Shown here: positions 47,553 through 58,698 of the stretch, one piece after another
Position numbering within the stretch: position 1 is the first letter of the stretch
How the letters are laid out: every line of letters starts with the position of its first letter
DNA from: Talinum fruticosum
Taxonomy: Eukaryota; Streptophyta; Magnoliopsida; Caryophyllales; Talinaceae
Reading direction: 5' to 3'
Assembly (NCBI GenBank): GCA_021018815.1
Contig: JAITYX010000009.1
Coordinates: 4,838,501 to 4,902,500 of the forward strand
DNA length: 64,000 nt
The notes under the pieces: model-generated
Databases searched by the model: none
Told to the model about the DNA's origin: nothing
What the model saw: only the letters and a program-made list of their open reading frames with translations
Translations under genes and position numbers: made by a program

Positions 47553-48982
47553 TGAAGGTTTGCTCTTAGAGAGGTTAAGTCACCCTAGAGGGGGTGAATA
47601 GGTTGATGGAAGATTTTTATGAATTAACAAAGTATTCTCGCACAACAACGACCGAGAAAGCAATTTTGAATCTAGATTGGACTCAAAAACAGATAAAATA
47701 CAGAGCATACATGGAAATCCTCCTAGGGAAAAAATCACGGACAGTGCTAATCCAAGTACCAAGTCAAATCCACTATTTTGAATCCTCAAAATTACAATGA
47801 CTGGCTTTTACATAATTGCTCCATTAGACAATTCAATTACATGTTTTTACTTGGCTTAGAAATTCCCTTATCCGATCTAGCACTTCCTAACCGAGGTAAC
47901 CTTTAGAGTTAGGGACAATTGAGCTGAGTTAACCCTTACAGATCAATCAAGGTACTTAACAGAGAATTGAAAGTGTAGAAGTGATTACAAGACTTTCTCT
48001 TCACAACTCGAAAGTAACAACTTAAGAACTAGAGTTATAAGCTAGAAGATTGAGCGAGAGTAGATTATATTCGGTTCCAGCAATCTTCAAGTCTTGCAGG
48101 AAGGCTTCTATTTATACTTAGTAGGGTAGAGTACCCGTTGAGACTTATTCTGGACTTGTGATCTTCATTAGTCTGTTGTAACGACTAGTTTGAGTCACTT
48201 AGAAAGGATTCGTTGCAAAGTGAATGTTGTCTTGTGGTCCTTGGCTCGAAAAGTAGTCCATCCACTGGTTGTGACTAAAATCTAGGGTGGGAATAACCGT
48301 TAGACTCAAAGTTGAAGTTTATTGGATTTGGTAATAAGCAACCTTGACACGGTGTCCGAGCCTTGTCCGAGAAAATGTGTTTTTCTTTCTGCTTGGGGTT
48401 CAACGGTAGGAAAGCTGGGTTCTTTTGCTTTTTAAAAATAAGAATAAAATACTTTAATCAGCCTGTAAAAACAAATCAAAGTGGTACTCCAAGTATGAAA
48501 ATACTTTGGTTCAAGATTAAGCAAAGATAATAATTAATTCAAAATAATTAAGTGATAAAATATCTTCGACTGAAAGAATGGACTTTTCTAAGTCTAATAT
48601 TCATTAGGTTTAAATTCCATCTTAAGTCAATCCTTTAAATGATCAAGTTATTAAGATTGAATAATCAGAATGTATAAACTTGATTAAGTAAATAATTTCA
48701 TTCAATAAACTAACTTAGAAAGAGAAATTAATGCAGTAATTCATTTCCAGCTAGAACATTAAGTCGGTGCTCGGAATATGAAGTGTTTGTGAAATTATTT
48801 ACTCATGTCATCTTTCCGAGTTATGTCCGAGTGGGTCGAAACCCAATTAAGAACGTTATACTCAATAGATAGTTTTTAAGTGGGTCGGACAAGATTGAAA
48901 ACTTAAAGATGAGTTTCTTAAATGCTTAGAATGACTTGAAATTAAAACCGTAGAGAGATAGAGAGTTATACCTAAGTCTTCG
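47553..48982 (-). repeat. 5' LTR of copia C
   Basis: Plus-strand ends are tgaaggtttgctcttagag and cctaagtcttcg; 1,430 bp. The gtttt after it repeats the gtttt before 27,927. Confidence 0.9.
48109..48116 (-). promoter_or_regulatory. LTR TATA box, copia C
   Basis: The minus strand reads tataaata before gaagcc, the same setting as in B, D and E. Confidence 0.65.
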
Positions 48983-49728
48983 GTTTTCCTTTATAGCTCT
49001 TTTTAACTGAAAATAAAAAGGAGGTCTTCCATATCTAAATTCATAACTGTATCTTGAGAATTCATATAACTCTCATAAAAAAAAAGAGAATTCCATATTA
49101 TTAGATTGAGTGCGATTAAATGCAGGAATTATATTGGAAAGTTGAAAACATATTACCTTAGTTAGACTCTAGACTAACCTTGTTAGACAACATACCACTA
49201 CTATGTAGAATAAAACTAAAGGACAATTTACAGAGAGTGAAAAATTTTCTAAATTGATTTTTCCAGTTGGAAAAGGTAGTTATAAGGGTGTTCTTCCTTC
49301 TTTTAACCAAACTAGTTATCTTTTCTCCCACTAATCTATATGAAAAAAACTTGCTTATAATTAATTGCCTTATTACAAGCTGAAGGAAAAATTGATGTTT
49401 CCATCAAGATGATTGGTTGATTTGTGATTTTTGTAGAAAAAATTCTTTTTGAAAGTACACAATGTGATTTCTCCTTGTTTCAATTAGTTATGAGCATCAC
49501 CAATACAACCAATTACAAATCAAATTATATATCATTCAGCATTAGATAAAAGCTTCATTAGTTTTTGTAGATGGATAATCCTCCTTTGTATAATTCTTTT
49601 TAATAAAAAGCAACAACAAAATAACTGATAAACATTAGTTTCAACAACATGCATAAGTATTTGATCAGTTGAACTATGTATTAGAACTTGCACGAAAAAT
49701 ATTAATAAGCTGATTCGGTTTATAGTAG
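48983..49728 (+). other. Remainder of the GDSL intron
   Basis: AT-rich DNA with no coding motif, ending in gattcggtttatagtag, the presumed 3' splice site of the last GDSL exon. Together with 27,383-27,926 it is the original intron, about 1.3 kb before the copia insertion. Confidence 0.6.
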
Positions 49729-49940
49729 GGTTTGATGTAACATCAAGGGCATGCTTTGTGGGACTGGATTGATAGAGATGAGCTATCTCGTGCAGCATGG
49801 ATAGGCCCTTGACATGCTCAGATCCAAGCAAATATATGTTCTGGGATTCCTTCCACCCAACCGAGAAAACCAATCAACTCATTGCTCAACATGTTTTCAA
49901 GATAGTACTTAACAAATTTCTTTGGGGATGGATCTTATAA
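49729..49940 (+). pseudogene. GDSL esterase/lipase pseudogene, C-terminal exon
   Basis: This exon continues 26,889-27,382 with matching splice phase: the first exon ends one base into a Gly codon, and this one supplies two bases and then FDVTSRACFVGLD. Three in-frame stops follow (49,770, 49,773 and 49,779) in a short scrambled stretch. The same frame then resumes with AISCSMDRPLTCSDPSKYMF, WDSFHPTEKTNQLIAQHVFK and ends IVLNKFLWGWIL at a TAA at 49,938. WDSFHPTEKTN is block V of GDSL enzymes, with the Asp and His of the catalytic triad. It is the normal C terminus of the At2g04570-like group. The exon is separated from the previous one by 22,346 bp because copia C and B landed in the intron. 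Confidence 0.9.
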
Positions 49941-50028
49941 ACTAAAGAACAGAACTATTGCTTGTATACTCTTTAGTTTGATATAGCTAGCATTGTTATA
50001 TATGAGGAATATATACCACTTACTAAAA

Positions 50029-51610
50029 AGAACATTCCGTCCGACATCAACGAGTGGGGTAAGAACTCGTTCTTCTTTGCAAAATCTATGTGCATTCACT
50101 GTATTTGTATCATTAACAGAACCCTAAAATGCACTAGAGGTCCTAAATGAACCTGAATGGGTAGAGGCCATATAAGAGGAACTTAATCAATTTGAGAGAA
50201 ACCAAGTTTGGACTTTGACCAAACGACCTTCCGACCACCCAATTATAGGAACCAAATGGGTTTTCAATAACAAACTGGATGAGGATGGGTTGGTAGTCAG
50301 AAATAAGGCTAGACTTGTGGCTCAAGGTTACAACCAAGAAGAAGGGATTGATTGCGGGAAACCTTTGCACCAGTTGCTAGGATTTAAGCAATTAGAATCC
50401 TACTGGCATTTGCATCAAGAATGAATATTAAATTGTATCAAATGGATGTCAAATGTGCATTTCGAATGGTTTCATTCAAGAGGAAGTCTTTGTTGAGCAA
50501 CCCCCTTTGTTTGAAAACTCAGAATTTCCAAATTATGTTTTCAAATTGCAAAAGGCTCTATATGGTCTTCAACAAGCTCTCGGAGCTTGGTATGAAAGAC
50601 GGAGCAATTTCTTGATTGAGAATTATTTCAAAAGATGTCAGATTGGTAAAACTCTTTTCATATAAACCAAGGGAACTGATTTCCTTATTGCTTAGATATG
50701 TTGGTGATATTTTTTAGAGCTACTAATGAAAATCTCTGTCGAGAATTTTCTGAATTGATGAGACAGGAATTCCAAATGAGCATAATGGGAGAGCTAAATT
50801 TCTTTCTTGGTCTACAAATTAGACGAGACAAAGATGTCATTTATGTCTATCAATCTAAGTATACCAAGGAATTACTGAAAAAGTACAAGCTTCAAGATGT
50901 GAAGCATGAAACTGGACTCGGACGAAAAAGATAAAGCAATAGATCGAAACTCTATCGCGGTATGATAGGTTCTCTGCTATATCTCACATCCGAGTAGGCC
51001 GGACATTATGTTTAGTGTGTGTCTCGTGTGCAAGATTTCAAGCTATTTCAAAAGAATCACATCTTACTACGGTGAAAAGGATTTTTATATATCTTGTAGG
51101 GACTCGGACTCTAGGTCTATGGTTTTTAAGAGACTCGAACCGACCCTCACTAGATAATCGGATGCCGACTATGCTCGGTATAAGGTTGATAGAAAGAGCA
51201 CACTAGGAGCATGCCGGTTTCGGGTCAATCCCTTATATCTAGGCACTAAAATAAGCATAACTCAATTGTTCTAACAAGCTGCTGAAGCTGAGTACATTGC
51301 GGCTGGAGCATGCTCGTGCTCAGATTCTATGGATCAAGCAACACTTGAAGGATCTTGGACTTTCATTCAAATCTATCCCAATCAAGTGTGATAATCGAGT
51401 GCAATCAGCATCACTAAAAATCCAGTTCGGCACTCAAAGACATAGCATATTGAGGTCGGGTATCATTTTTTGAGAGACCATTATGAGAAAGGTGATATTA
51501 AACTTGAATTCATTCCTATGAAGTTTCGATTAGTCGATATCTTCACTAAGCCACTTAGTGGGGATCGGTTTTACTGTATTGGTAATGAGCTTGGCATGAT
51601 TAATACATGA
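50029..51610 (+). pseudogene. Copia E reverse transcriptase and RNase H remnant
   Basis: Visible in order: PSDHPIIGTKWVFNNKLDED, ARLVAQGYNQEEGIDCG, LYQMDVKCAF (RT first catalytic Asp), FKLQKALYGLQQALGAWYER, then a deletion at the catalytic box (atatgttggtgatatt, no YVDD possible), ATNENLCREFSELMRQEFQM and MGELNFFLGLQIRRDKDVIY. RNase H continues with CARFQAISKESHLTTVKRIF, LVGTRTLGLWFLRDSN, and the end DIFTKPLSGDRF ... NELGMINT before a TGA at 51,608-51,610. Many frame changes. It cannot give an active enzyme. Confidence 0.85.
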
Positions 51611-51986
51611 TTATATGTTTTTCTAAGTGAAATTGTCCTGCATGATTATGTGTTATATGTTTTTTTTTTTAACAATTGGTTCGATTGACCAAGTGAAACC
51701 GAGCTAGTAGTTATTCCGTGTTTGAGTATTCCGAGTCACTTAGAAACCATACTTGAGCAAAATGGACATCAATCTTCTGAAATTATCTCTAGACAAGTGG
51801 AGAATTTCAAAAATTTCTTTTAAAATCTCTCTTTCTCTCTCTCTACCGTGCACATCGATAAGAGAACTAGCTGTTGGAAGAAAGTCGGTAGACTTCTAAC
51901 CATTGGAGAGCAGAAACGTCACACCTGTCCGAGGCGACCGTTGGAGGTTCGAGTCATACTAGAAGTTAAAGGACATTCCTTTCCGC

Positions 51987-51994
51987 TATAAATA
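51987..51994 (+). promoter_or_regulatory. TATA-like box upstream of the extra ORF (E)
   Basis: tataaata within ccgctataaatatctc, 162 bp before the ATG at 52,149 and 377 bp after the pol stop. A CT-rich leader (52,080-52,136) lies between the box and the ATG. Confidence 0.55.
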
Positions 51995-52631
51995 TCTCTT
52001 TTCCTTCATGTTGCTACATTACTCTCGCTTACTTACTCTCTAAGCTTATTCACTCTCGCTCTCAAAATTCTCGGTGCTCACTCTCTCTTTCTCTCTCTCT
52101 GTCTTTCGAAGTTCACTCACTCTCTCTCTCTCTCTCAAATCTTCAGCCATGCTTAAAAGAGATTCAACCCAAGATTTTCTAGGGTCTGCGACCAAGAAAC
52201 CTCGCATGAAACAAGCTCAAGAGAGTACCTCTAACCACTCGAAAGTGTTCGTCGACCAACACTTTATGTTGGATGACAAATTTTTCCCAACCACATCGTT
52301 TTCGTAGTTGCGGCACATCAAAACCACTTGGAGTCTACAACTTTACGTGCTTCGGTGCGTTCATATACCGATAACTCATTACCGAGTTCTACTCTCACAT
52401 GTCTTACTCGAGGGAGTCATTACCTCACGAGTTCAAGACACGGTTGTTCGTATCAACCTCTCCCTCCTCCATCGAATTTTCAAACTCTCCTTTCTCTTCT
52501 TGAACTGCAATCGTATCCCTTTCAATGAGATTGCGAATGAATTATTTGAGAAATATGCCAAGGAGGTCTCTAAGTCACGCAAAAATTTCTCCGTGACTCG
52601 GATAAGGACTGAGGCCACATTACTAGCAAAT

Positions 52632-52965
52632 CGACAAATAGCGACGGAAATATGTGAAATAGCAACGGAAATGATCCATCGCTATATTCGGGTCGCTAAA
52701 ATTTAGCGACGAGATATTTCTGAATCCGTCACTAATTAGCGATGGAATACACTTTCCGTCGTTGAAATCAGCGACGGAATATCCGAGAATTCCGTCGCCG
52801 ATTTCCATCGCTAATTAGCGACGAATTCGAAATTTCCATCGCTAAATTTTTCGTCACTCGTGTTCCGTCGCTAATGCATCGCGGGTCCATCTCTGTTTCA
52901 TCGCTAATCCGTCGCTAGTCCGTCGCTCTAACCCGTCGCTAATCCGTCGTTGTGTTGCCAACATT
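52632..52965. repeat. Left subterminal array of CACTA F
   Basis: Words tagcgacgga, ccgtcgct and ttagcgatgga recur in both orientations about every 15-25 bp. They give many short hairpins. CACTA transposases bind such repeats. Confidence 0.85.
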
Positions 52966-53273
52966 TGACGATAGTTTTTTAAATTTTTGTTAACCTAGTA
53001 CAAAAAATGTGAATGGATATGAAAATCCAACATTTACATATGTGACAATTACATTTGACATTTACATATGCCACAACGTGTTCGTCCAAGTTGGATATAC
53101 AAATCCAACATACATTTCACAATCATAAACAATCCAAACACATTTACAACTAATTCAAAAGTTCACAAAAACAACCATACAAAAGTTCACAAACAACCAT
53201 AAACACATTATCCAAAAGTTCGCAAAATGTTCACCAATACACACAAATTCCGATCATAACGAATTCGGGGTCC

Positions 53274-55139
53274 TCACTCTTCCTCTTCATCTTCCTCTTC
53301 CTCTTCCTCTTATCCTTGTACTGGTCTACGATGAGATCCAGATGCTTGCCGAGACTTCATAAATTCGAGTGAAGCGTGCTATTGGCTCAGTGAAACTATC
53401 CACCTTTTCTTTAAGCTGTCTATTTTCCAACCCAAGCACATGAGCATGCTCAATCCATTGATGTAACTCGAAGTTAAGTTATGCATGATTGCTCTCAAAT
53501 CTCGAGTCATCCGGAGTAGTAGCTTTCGGTGATTTAAAGGACATGGTGGTTTTTATGTTTTTAGCCTCGGATCAAGTCCATAAATGCGATCTTTCTTGTT
53601 CGGATTGGCTTTTACGCACAACTCATGTTGTGAAGGGGTGGACACACGATCCTTAGAAGAGTTGGGGTCATCGGTAGAAGGTTGAGTGGGTTGAGTGTTT
53701 TGCAACTCTTTCCACTCTTTTCAAACTTTTCCTGAATAATATATAAATTTTTGAGGCATGTAACTGTCAAAGTTTATCAAAGAAGACCATATATTGAAAA
53801 ATGTGAAAATTGCATATATAAGGTAACTCACATAAATGGCCTTGGATTTCTGGTCAACCCATTGGTCCTTTTTGGTTTGTGGGTTCGTGAAAAGAGTTGG
53901 GTCGGTAGAGGAAGAACCGCCTTGAGCTCCTTCATGTAAACACAAAAAAGTTAGTAGACATTCAATTTGCTAATTTGAACATGTTAGTAGTTGCATGCGT
54001 AATCACTAAAGGGGTAGTACCAATCGCCGCTTATGCTCCGTTATAGGGGTTGAGCCACAAGTATGAAGCGATGAACCAAGTCCACCTTGATCGGCATTGC
54101 GGTTTTCCGAGCCTGCTCACGGAACTTCTTGTACTCGGCAGTTTCCCAAGTATTCTAACAACTCTCTCTAGTAGTTGTCACCCAACCATTTCGACTTCTT
54201 CTTAGTTTTCCTTGCTTTCGGTATGAAGTCCTTCAATCGATCACTTCCTTTCTTCTCAAAATTTCTTCGATTTGGACTTCATCGGTTGGAGACCAAGTGT
54301 AAAATTTCCGTATAAATGAAAAAGTAGTTTATAAGTTATGAAATTATAATATAATGCTCAAACATACACAATAAGTCATTATGTTACCTCAAATTCAGAA
54401 AACTAAAGATTTGTCATTACCTTAAACTTAAAAAACCAAAGATCACGTAGTGATTAAGGAACTTTACCCCATGTAGGCCATGCTCCATCAAACTTGCTTT
54501 AGAAGATGTGGGAAATTATGCTCATAACTTTATCAATGGGAAAGAACCTAATCAAGAAACATACAAAACAGTTAGTTATAATATTCTACTAATAAGCTTA
54601 TTTTATTTTATTACTTATTATCACACTTACCCTTCACCATCTAGCTCAATCCGAATCTTTAATCGGCTGTTAACATTGCTTGATACAAGACTAGCATGCT
54701 CGTTGCTCGCATCGGTTGCCCCATCATTCGTAGGCCTTTGTGGTGGCCTTTGTTCGGCATCAATGCCGATATGTGGTATAAGTGTCGTACCATATTGGTT
54801 ATATGCGTACGTATAGGGCAGGTTCGAGTACATATGAGCATGCTGAGAATAAGGAGGGTTTGGGATGAATGACCCACCCATTGGAGTTTGTATGTGAGGG
54901 ATGTGCGGGATGTTTAGAGGTTGGAAATAAGGACGGTTTGGGATGAATGACCCACCCATAGGAGTTTGGTTGCAAGGGGAGTGTGGAGAGAGTGCTCCAC
55001 CTATAGGAGACTGAATGTAAGGAGGGCTTTGAGGGGGCCTAGAAGTGTTTACATCATTACCTTCACCATCGGTATTGACGTTGTTTCTAGCCCTTCTCCG
55101 AGTTGCTCATCTTTTCGATCTGCCTCTACCTCGTTCCAT
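53274..55139 (-). pseudogene. En/Spm-type plant transposase (Transposase_24, PF03004), broken
   Basis: TNPA-like accessory protein that binds subterminal repeats of CACTA elements. From ATG at 55,139 the minus strand reads MERGRGRSKR, then a stop, then a proline-rich repeat region with PMGGSFIPN twice (54,959-54,627). The conserved domain starts near 54,510 with SKFDGAWPTWGKVP, continues after an apparent intron with KFYTWSPTDEVQIEEILRRK, GSDRLKDFIPKARKTKKKSK and then, in changed frame, LGSSLHTCGSTPITEHKRRL, the family's best marker (GTSLHTGGS.P..EHKRRL). Farther on TNPQTKKDQWVDQKSKAIY and DRIYGLDPRLK are typical of the C-terminal half, and an acidic run closes at 53,274. Stops and frameshifts are frequent. 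Introns were not resolved. Confidence 0.8.
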
Positions 55140-56569
55140 AATTCCTAATATAAACAACATATAAACATTAGTAAACATCCAACGGTTAAAGACAGATTAA
55201 ATAAAATTATTACACCTTCAAATAAACATTAAGAAAGTACACTTTAGTGAAAAACATGTAAGCGTTAGATATAAATATTCTTCTATTAAGAAATTATACT
55301 CAATCTAAATTGTTTCACCATCAATATATTAGTAAGAATTCATTTGATTACAACATAAATTAAGTTATAAATAGAACTTGCACATCTCTAATTTAATACA
55401 TTCTTTATTTGTTCTAGAAGAAATCGCCTTGCATTTCTTTTTATTGTTTTCCTTGTGCTCCATTTTCTCCGATTGCTTGTATTTTTCTTGCTAAGTTACG
55501 AGATAGAACTTGCACATCTCCGATTTTCTCCCTCTTTGCCTAGTCTTCTTGTTGCAGAAGATCCAAAATTCATTGTTGCTTAGTACTTTGCAGTAGACTA
55601 AGACTTCAATGAGCATCAATTTTGGATAATATCTCCCTATACTTTTGTGGTTCGATGAGCCGGATCGATAGACAGTGTGCTTGTCATCTTGCTTGGACAT
55701 GGTCCATGAGAAACCGACCCTGGGTTTTAAACATAAGTTTAGCTCAATCATCAATGAAACCACAATAAATAGAACTTTGCACTAGATTTTGAAAAGCCTC
55801 TCACTAAAATGTGCTTTTCCTAAATGTCGATGAAAATCAACAAGTTTGTTGTAAAGGATATCAGGAAATCTTTAGATTTGGCCAAATTAAATACGTGTCC
55901 TAATTGGATTGTCTATTTTATGTCACTTGAGTAAGATAGTCCGATGAGTCATTTCTACTGATTATACATGTAAGAGCAATAGTAAATTGAAATTAGTAGC
56001 TTACTTAAAAATTCTATAAACATGTGAAATTGAGAGGTGCCTTTCCCGAAATATTTAGGAGGGTAAGCTATGAAGCATATATAGAGGATTCAACACATTT
56101 CTCTCTATGTTTGATGTAATAGCTCCATAATATAGCATACCCATAGAACGTCGTTTTAAGCCTTGATAACACCCCTCCATGGCGGGACCTATTCATAGAG
56201 TACGAGTATCCAAGTAGACATGCCAACCCCCTTGTTTAGTTCTTCAAGTGTTCCCCACTTGTCAACCAAACACATAGACCTAGCATTAGGGTAAGGCAAG
56301 AGAGTTTTTCACTTTTCTCCTATCATCCCCATGAAAAAGAAAGAAAAAGGGTATCAAAGACATTCATTCCTTAGGCTTTCATCTTTTCTTCCATGGGGTG
56401 GGTAGGTTGAAAATTGCCAACATATATACATAAATCACATAATTGCACATTTTTTTTTCAAATTCATTCACAAACAACATTAATTTGCATCAAATTATAT
56501 AAAATCATCAATTTGTACTAAATTAATCAAAACCCTAAATCTAATAACAATCTAAATACAAAACACTAC

Positions 56570-56900
56570 CTTGAAACTAGGCAGTGGCACGACAGGCGGT
56601 GGCGACACGACAAGCGGCGGCGGTCTCCTCCGAGCGGCAAGCAACGACGGCAACAACCAACGACTCCTCCCCTTCCTTGAACACTCGGCCAAACTTCACG
56701 AATACAAGGGCGGTCGACCGGAAGTAACGGCGGCAACGTCCAAGCTGGCGGCGGACGGAAGCGAGGCGGCGAGACGGCCGGCGACCGGTGGTGGTAATGG
56801 ACGCGTGGTGGCGGTTGTGTCACTCTCGCTTAGTATCGCTCGTACTCGTTCTCCTTCTCTCGATTTTCGCGTTGCTCGATCCGGCGGAAAGGCCGGATCT
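56570..56900. other. GC-rich segment inside CACTA F
   Basis: Rich in cggcgg and gcgacgg, far above the local GC level, and open in two opposite frames (plus 56,571-56,954 and minus 56,823-56,566). Neither frame has a known motif; both are Gly, Pro and Arg-rich as expected from composition alone. It lies upstream of the transposase ATG and may be its promoter or first exon. Confidence 0.4.
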
Positions 56901-56924
56901 GAAATTTATAACAGATTAGCGATG

Positions 56925-57250
56925 GAACAGATCCGTTGCTTGTTCCCTCGCTAATAAATTTTTTTATTAGCAACGGAATTATCCGTCGCTATCGACTAAA
57001 TTAATTTTATTATACTTTTTTTTGTTCAGAGATCTGAAAACTTTAGTTCCCATAGCTGCGGTTTCGCGATGGAATAGTCATCGCTGCTACTGATAGTGAC
57101 AGAATAGCAACAAATATTTCTGTCTCTAATCTAAAAATAGCGACGGAAGCGGATATCCGTTGCTATTTCCGTCGCTGTCCGACACGGTTGCTCGTTTTTG
57201 TCGGATTCGTCGTTGTTTGGCGACGGAACTATATCCGTCGCTAATTAACT
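56925..57250. repeat. Right subterminal array of CACTA F
   Basis: The words tccgtcgct, ttagcgacgg and tagcgacggaa recur in both orientations, mirroring the left array. Confidence 0.85.
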
Positions 57251-58684
57251 TTTTGTATTAGTGCCAAACTACTTTGTTTTCTTTTGATGAGAACCTTCTT
57301 CTCTCATCACTCGAGCAAGGAGAATCCCAATTCAAAAATTCTCAAAGCTCTATTTGATATTCCCGAGGGCTACGATGTAGACCTTTTGCAGCCATCCTTG
57401 AGCAAATGGCTTCTATGCCAGCTCACTCCAAAAATCCTCTCTTTTTCCCTTCGAGCCCATCTAACCGTGGTCTTTAAACGGTTCAAGGTTCCCCTCCCGT
57501 CGGACCCAAATGCAATGTTTGAGGCTGCCATAGTAGTAGGTAGGAAGGAGCTTACGGGCTACGAGTACCAGGAAATCAAGCTCGGTGTCCGGGTCCACGA
57601 GTCCGAGTTGATGCCCCCTTCACCTCCACCCCTCAAACTCAAACTCCCTATATCTCCCTCCTCCACCAGGAGGTACGTCCACCTCTGAACCCCCTTCTAC
57701 AGTAGCTGCTGCTTTGTCTACAGTCTTAGTAGACAAACTCTCCTCGATGACCGAAGAATTTTGGGGCACTCTCCGTTCTCTAAAAAATGTCCTTCGAGTC
57801 CGGTAATCAACCGGAAGATGACTCGGTCTCGGATTCGGGAGCACTGGGATATGTTCATCGAGATGAAGGGACTCGGCTTGAGGAGAAGGAGGAAGAGAAG
57901 GAAGAGGAGAAGGAGGAAGAAGAAAAGGAGAAGGAAGAAGCGGTTCAGCTAGAGGGACAAGGTACTATAGTCCCCGAATCGAAACCGATCGGCTCATATG
58001 AAAGTCAAAGTGGGTCGGAAGACCCTACGGACGTTGGTCGATCCACATTGGTCAAGTCGAAGCACCTCCCTTCGCTGTCTTCCAGGACGATAAGCCAGAG
58101 GATGACATAGTTCTAGGTCGAGACAACCGGAACCGAGCCATCGCCGGACATCCCTCGTGCTGCCACCGCCTCGATCATCAACGTCGTCTAAAGCTTACCG
58201 GCGCCAGCGCACTGCTCGCTTCTTCACCTCCGCACCACCAGCACCCCCATCTTAATTTCTTTTCTTTATTTTTTGTTTTTATTGTTTTTGTCCAACATCA
58301 AGTGTATCTTTGTGATGTTTTTCTTCCCTGTTTTTGATGAAATGCAAGGGGGAGAAAGATAGGCAAATTGATATTGTTATGTTTAGGGGAGTTCACCCTC
58401 TTTTTGTATTTTCTTGTATATGAATGAATTTTCTTTCTTTGAGTAGGCTCATTTTTGAGTTAACTCTTTCCGAGTTCGATCTCTTATATCTTTTTTTGCT
58501 CGATATATCTCGTTAATATGTTATCCGCATAATTGATTATAAGAAATCATAGTATCCGTAATGCATTTTCTAAGTATGAAATATTTCTCACTCATTACTT
58601 CTTACTTTGATATGTTCTACTTAGTGAATGAAAACTCATATTTTACAATAAAAGTTTCTATCTTAGTGGGGAATGCCTTTCATC

Positions 58685-58698
58685 AAAAAGGGAGAGAT
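58685..58698 (+). other. Polypurine tract of copia E
   Basis: aaaaagggagagat stands directly before the LTR start cgaagactt. The same tract is before the 3' LTR of C. Confidence 0.85.

Larger units (their letters stand above)
27927..48982 (-). mobile_element. Ty1/copia (SIRE-like) retrotransposon C, carrying element B
   Basis: This minus-strand element is bounded by LTRs 47,553-48,982 (5') and 27,927-29,355 (3') and flanked on both sides by gtttt (27,922-27,926 and 48,983-48,987), a perfect 5-bp target duplication. Domain order on the minus strand is gag (47,494 downward), protease and integrase (to 44,231), then, after the 10.56-kb insert B, reverse transcriptase, RNase H, an extra ORF and the 3' LTR. 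Without B and one target copy it is about 10.5 kb. Gag type, tRNA-Met primer site, length and the extra ORF after pol all suit the SIRE/Maximus lineage; the lineage name is an inference. It lies in a GDSL intron in antisense orientation to the gene. Confidence 0.9.
52618..57263. mobile_element. CACTA transposon F with transposase remnant
   Basis: The right end, read on the other strand, is cactaatacaaaaagttaat followed by tagcgacgga; the left end is cattactagcaaatcgac followed by aaatagcgacgga. Both are flanked by cca (52,615-52,617 and 57,264-57,266), the 3-bp target duplication of this superfamily. Subterminal arrays of tagcgacgga words lie at both ends. At 4,646 bp it contains one recognisable gene, a minus-strand Transposase_24 (En/Spm accessory) pseudogene at 53,274-55,139; the catalytic TNP2 gene is absent, so F was non-autonomous. 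Confidence 0.9.
52149..58255 (+). pseudogene. Extra (third) ORF of copia E, split by CACTA F
   Basis: The ATG at 52,149 opens MLKRDSTQDFLGSATKKPRM. After a stop near 52,305 the frame goes on with LSHVLLEGVITSRVQDTVVR, INLSLLHRIFKLSFLFLNCN, RIPFNEIANELFEKYAKEV and SRKNFSVTRIRTEA, where CACTA F interrupts it at 52,618. Past F, at 57,267, the same frame continues KLLCFLLMRTFFSHHSSKEN, PNSKILKALFDIPEGYDVDL and later VVGRKELTGYEYQEIKLGVR. A Pro-rich part, then a run of Glu/Lys (57,880-57,945) and the end TARFFTSAPPAPPS at 58,255 follow. The frame difference across F is exactly F plus its 3-bp duplication. Function unknown; basic N terminus, compact middle and acidic tail suggest a nucleic-acid or chromatin-associated protein, which is only an inference. 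Confidence 0.75.

Noticed and set aside
49532..49873. 113-residue minus-strand frame beside the GDSL exon
   Set aside because: It is the antisense shadow of the last GDSL exon; the plus strand reads WDSFHPTEKTN there, a known catalytic block, while the minus frame has no motif.
52632..52965. Short regular repeats that might suggest a CRISPR-like array
   Set aside because: The repeats are in both orientations, irregularly spaced, and belong to CACTA subterminal arrays in a plant genome.
55491..55763. 90-residue minus-strand frame within CACTA F as part of a transposase
   Set aside because: No match to TNP2 or Transposase_24 motifs could be recognised, and it lies upstream of the transposase ATG; left unassigned.
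56566..56954. Overlapping plus (127 aa) and minus (85 aa) frames as genes
   Set aside because: Both are open only because the segment is GC-rich; residues are Gly, Ala, Arg and Pro without motifs.
57761..57952. Arg/Lys-rich 63-residue plus frame as a basic protein
   Set aside because: It is the other frame of the Glu-rich tail of the extra ORF in E; the Glu frame continues to the conserved end of that protein.
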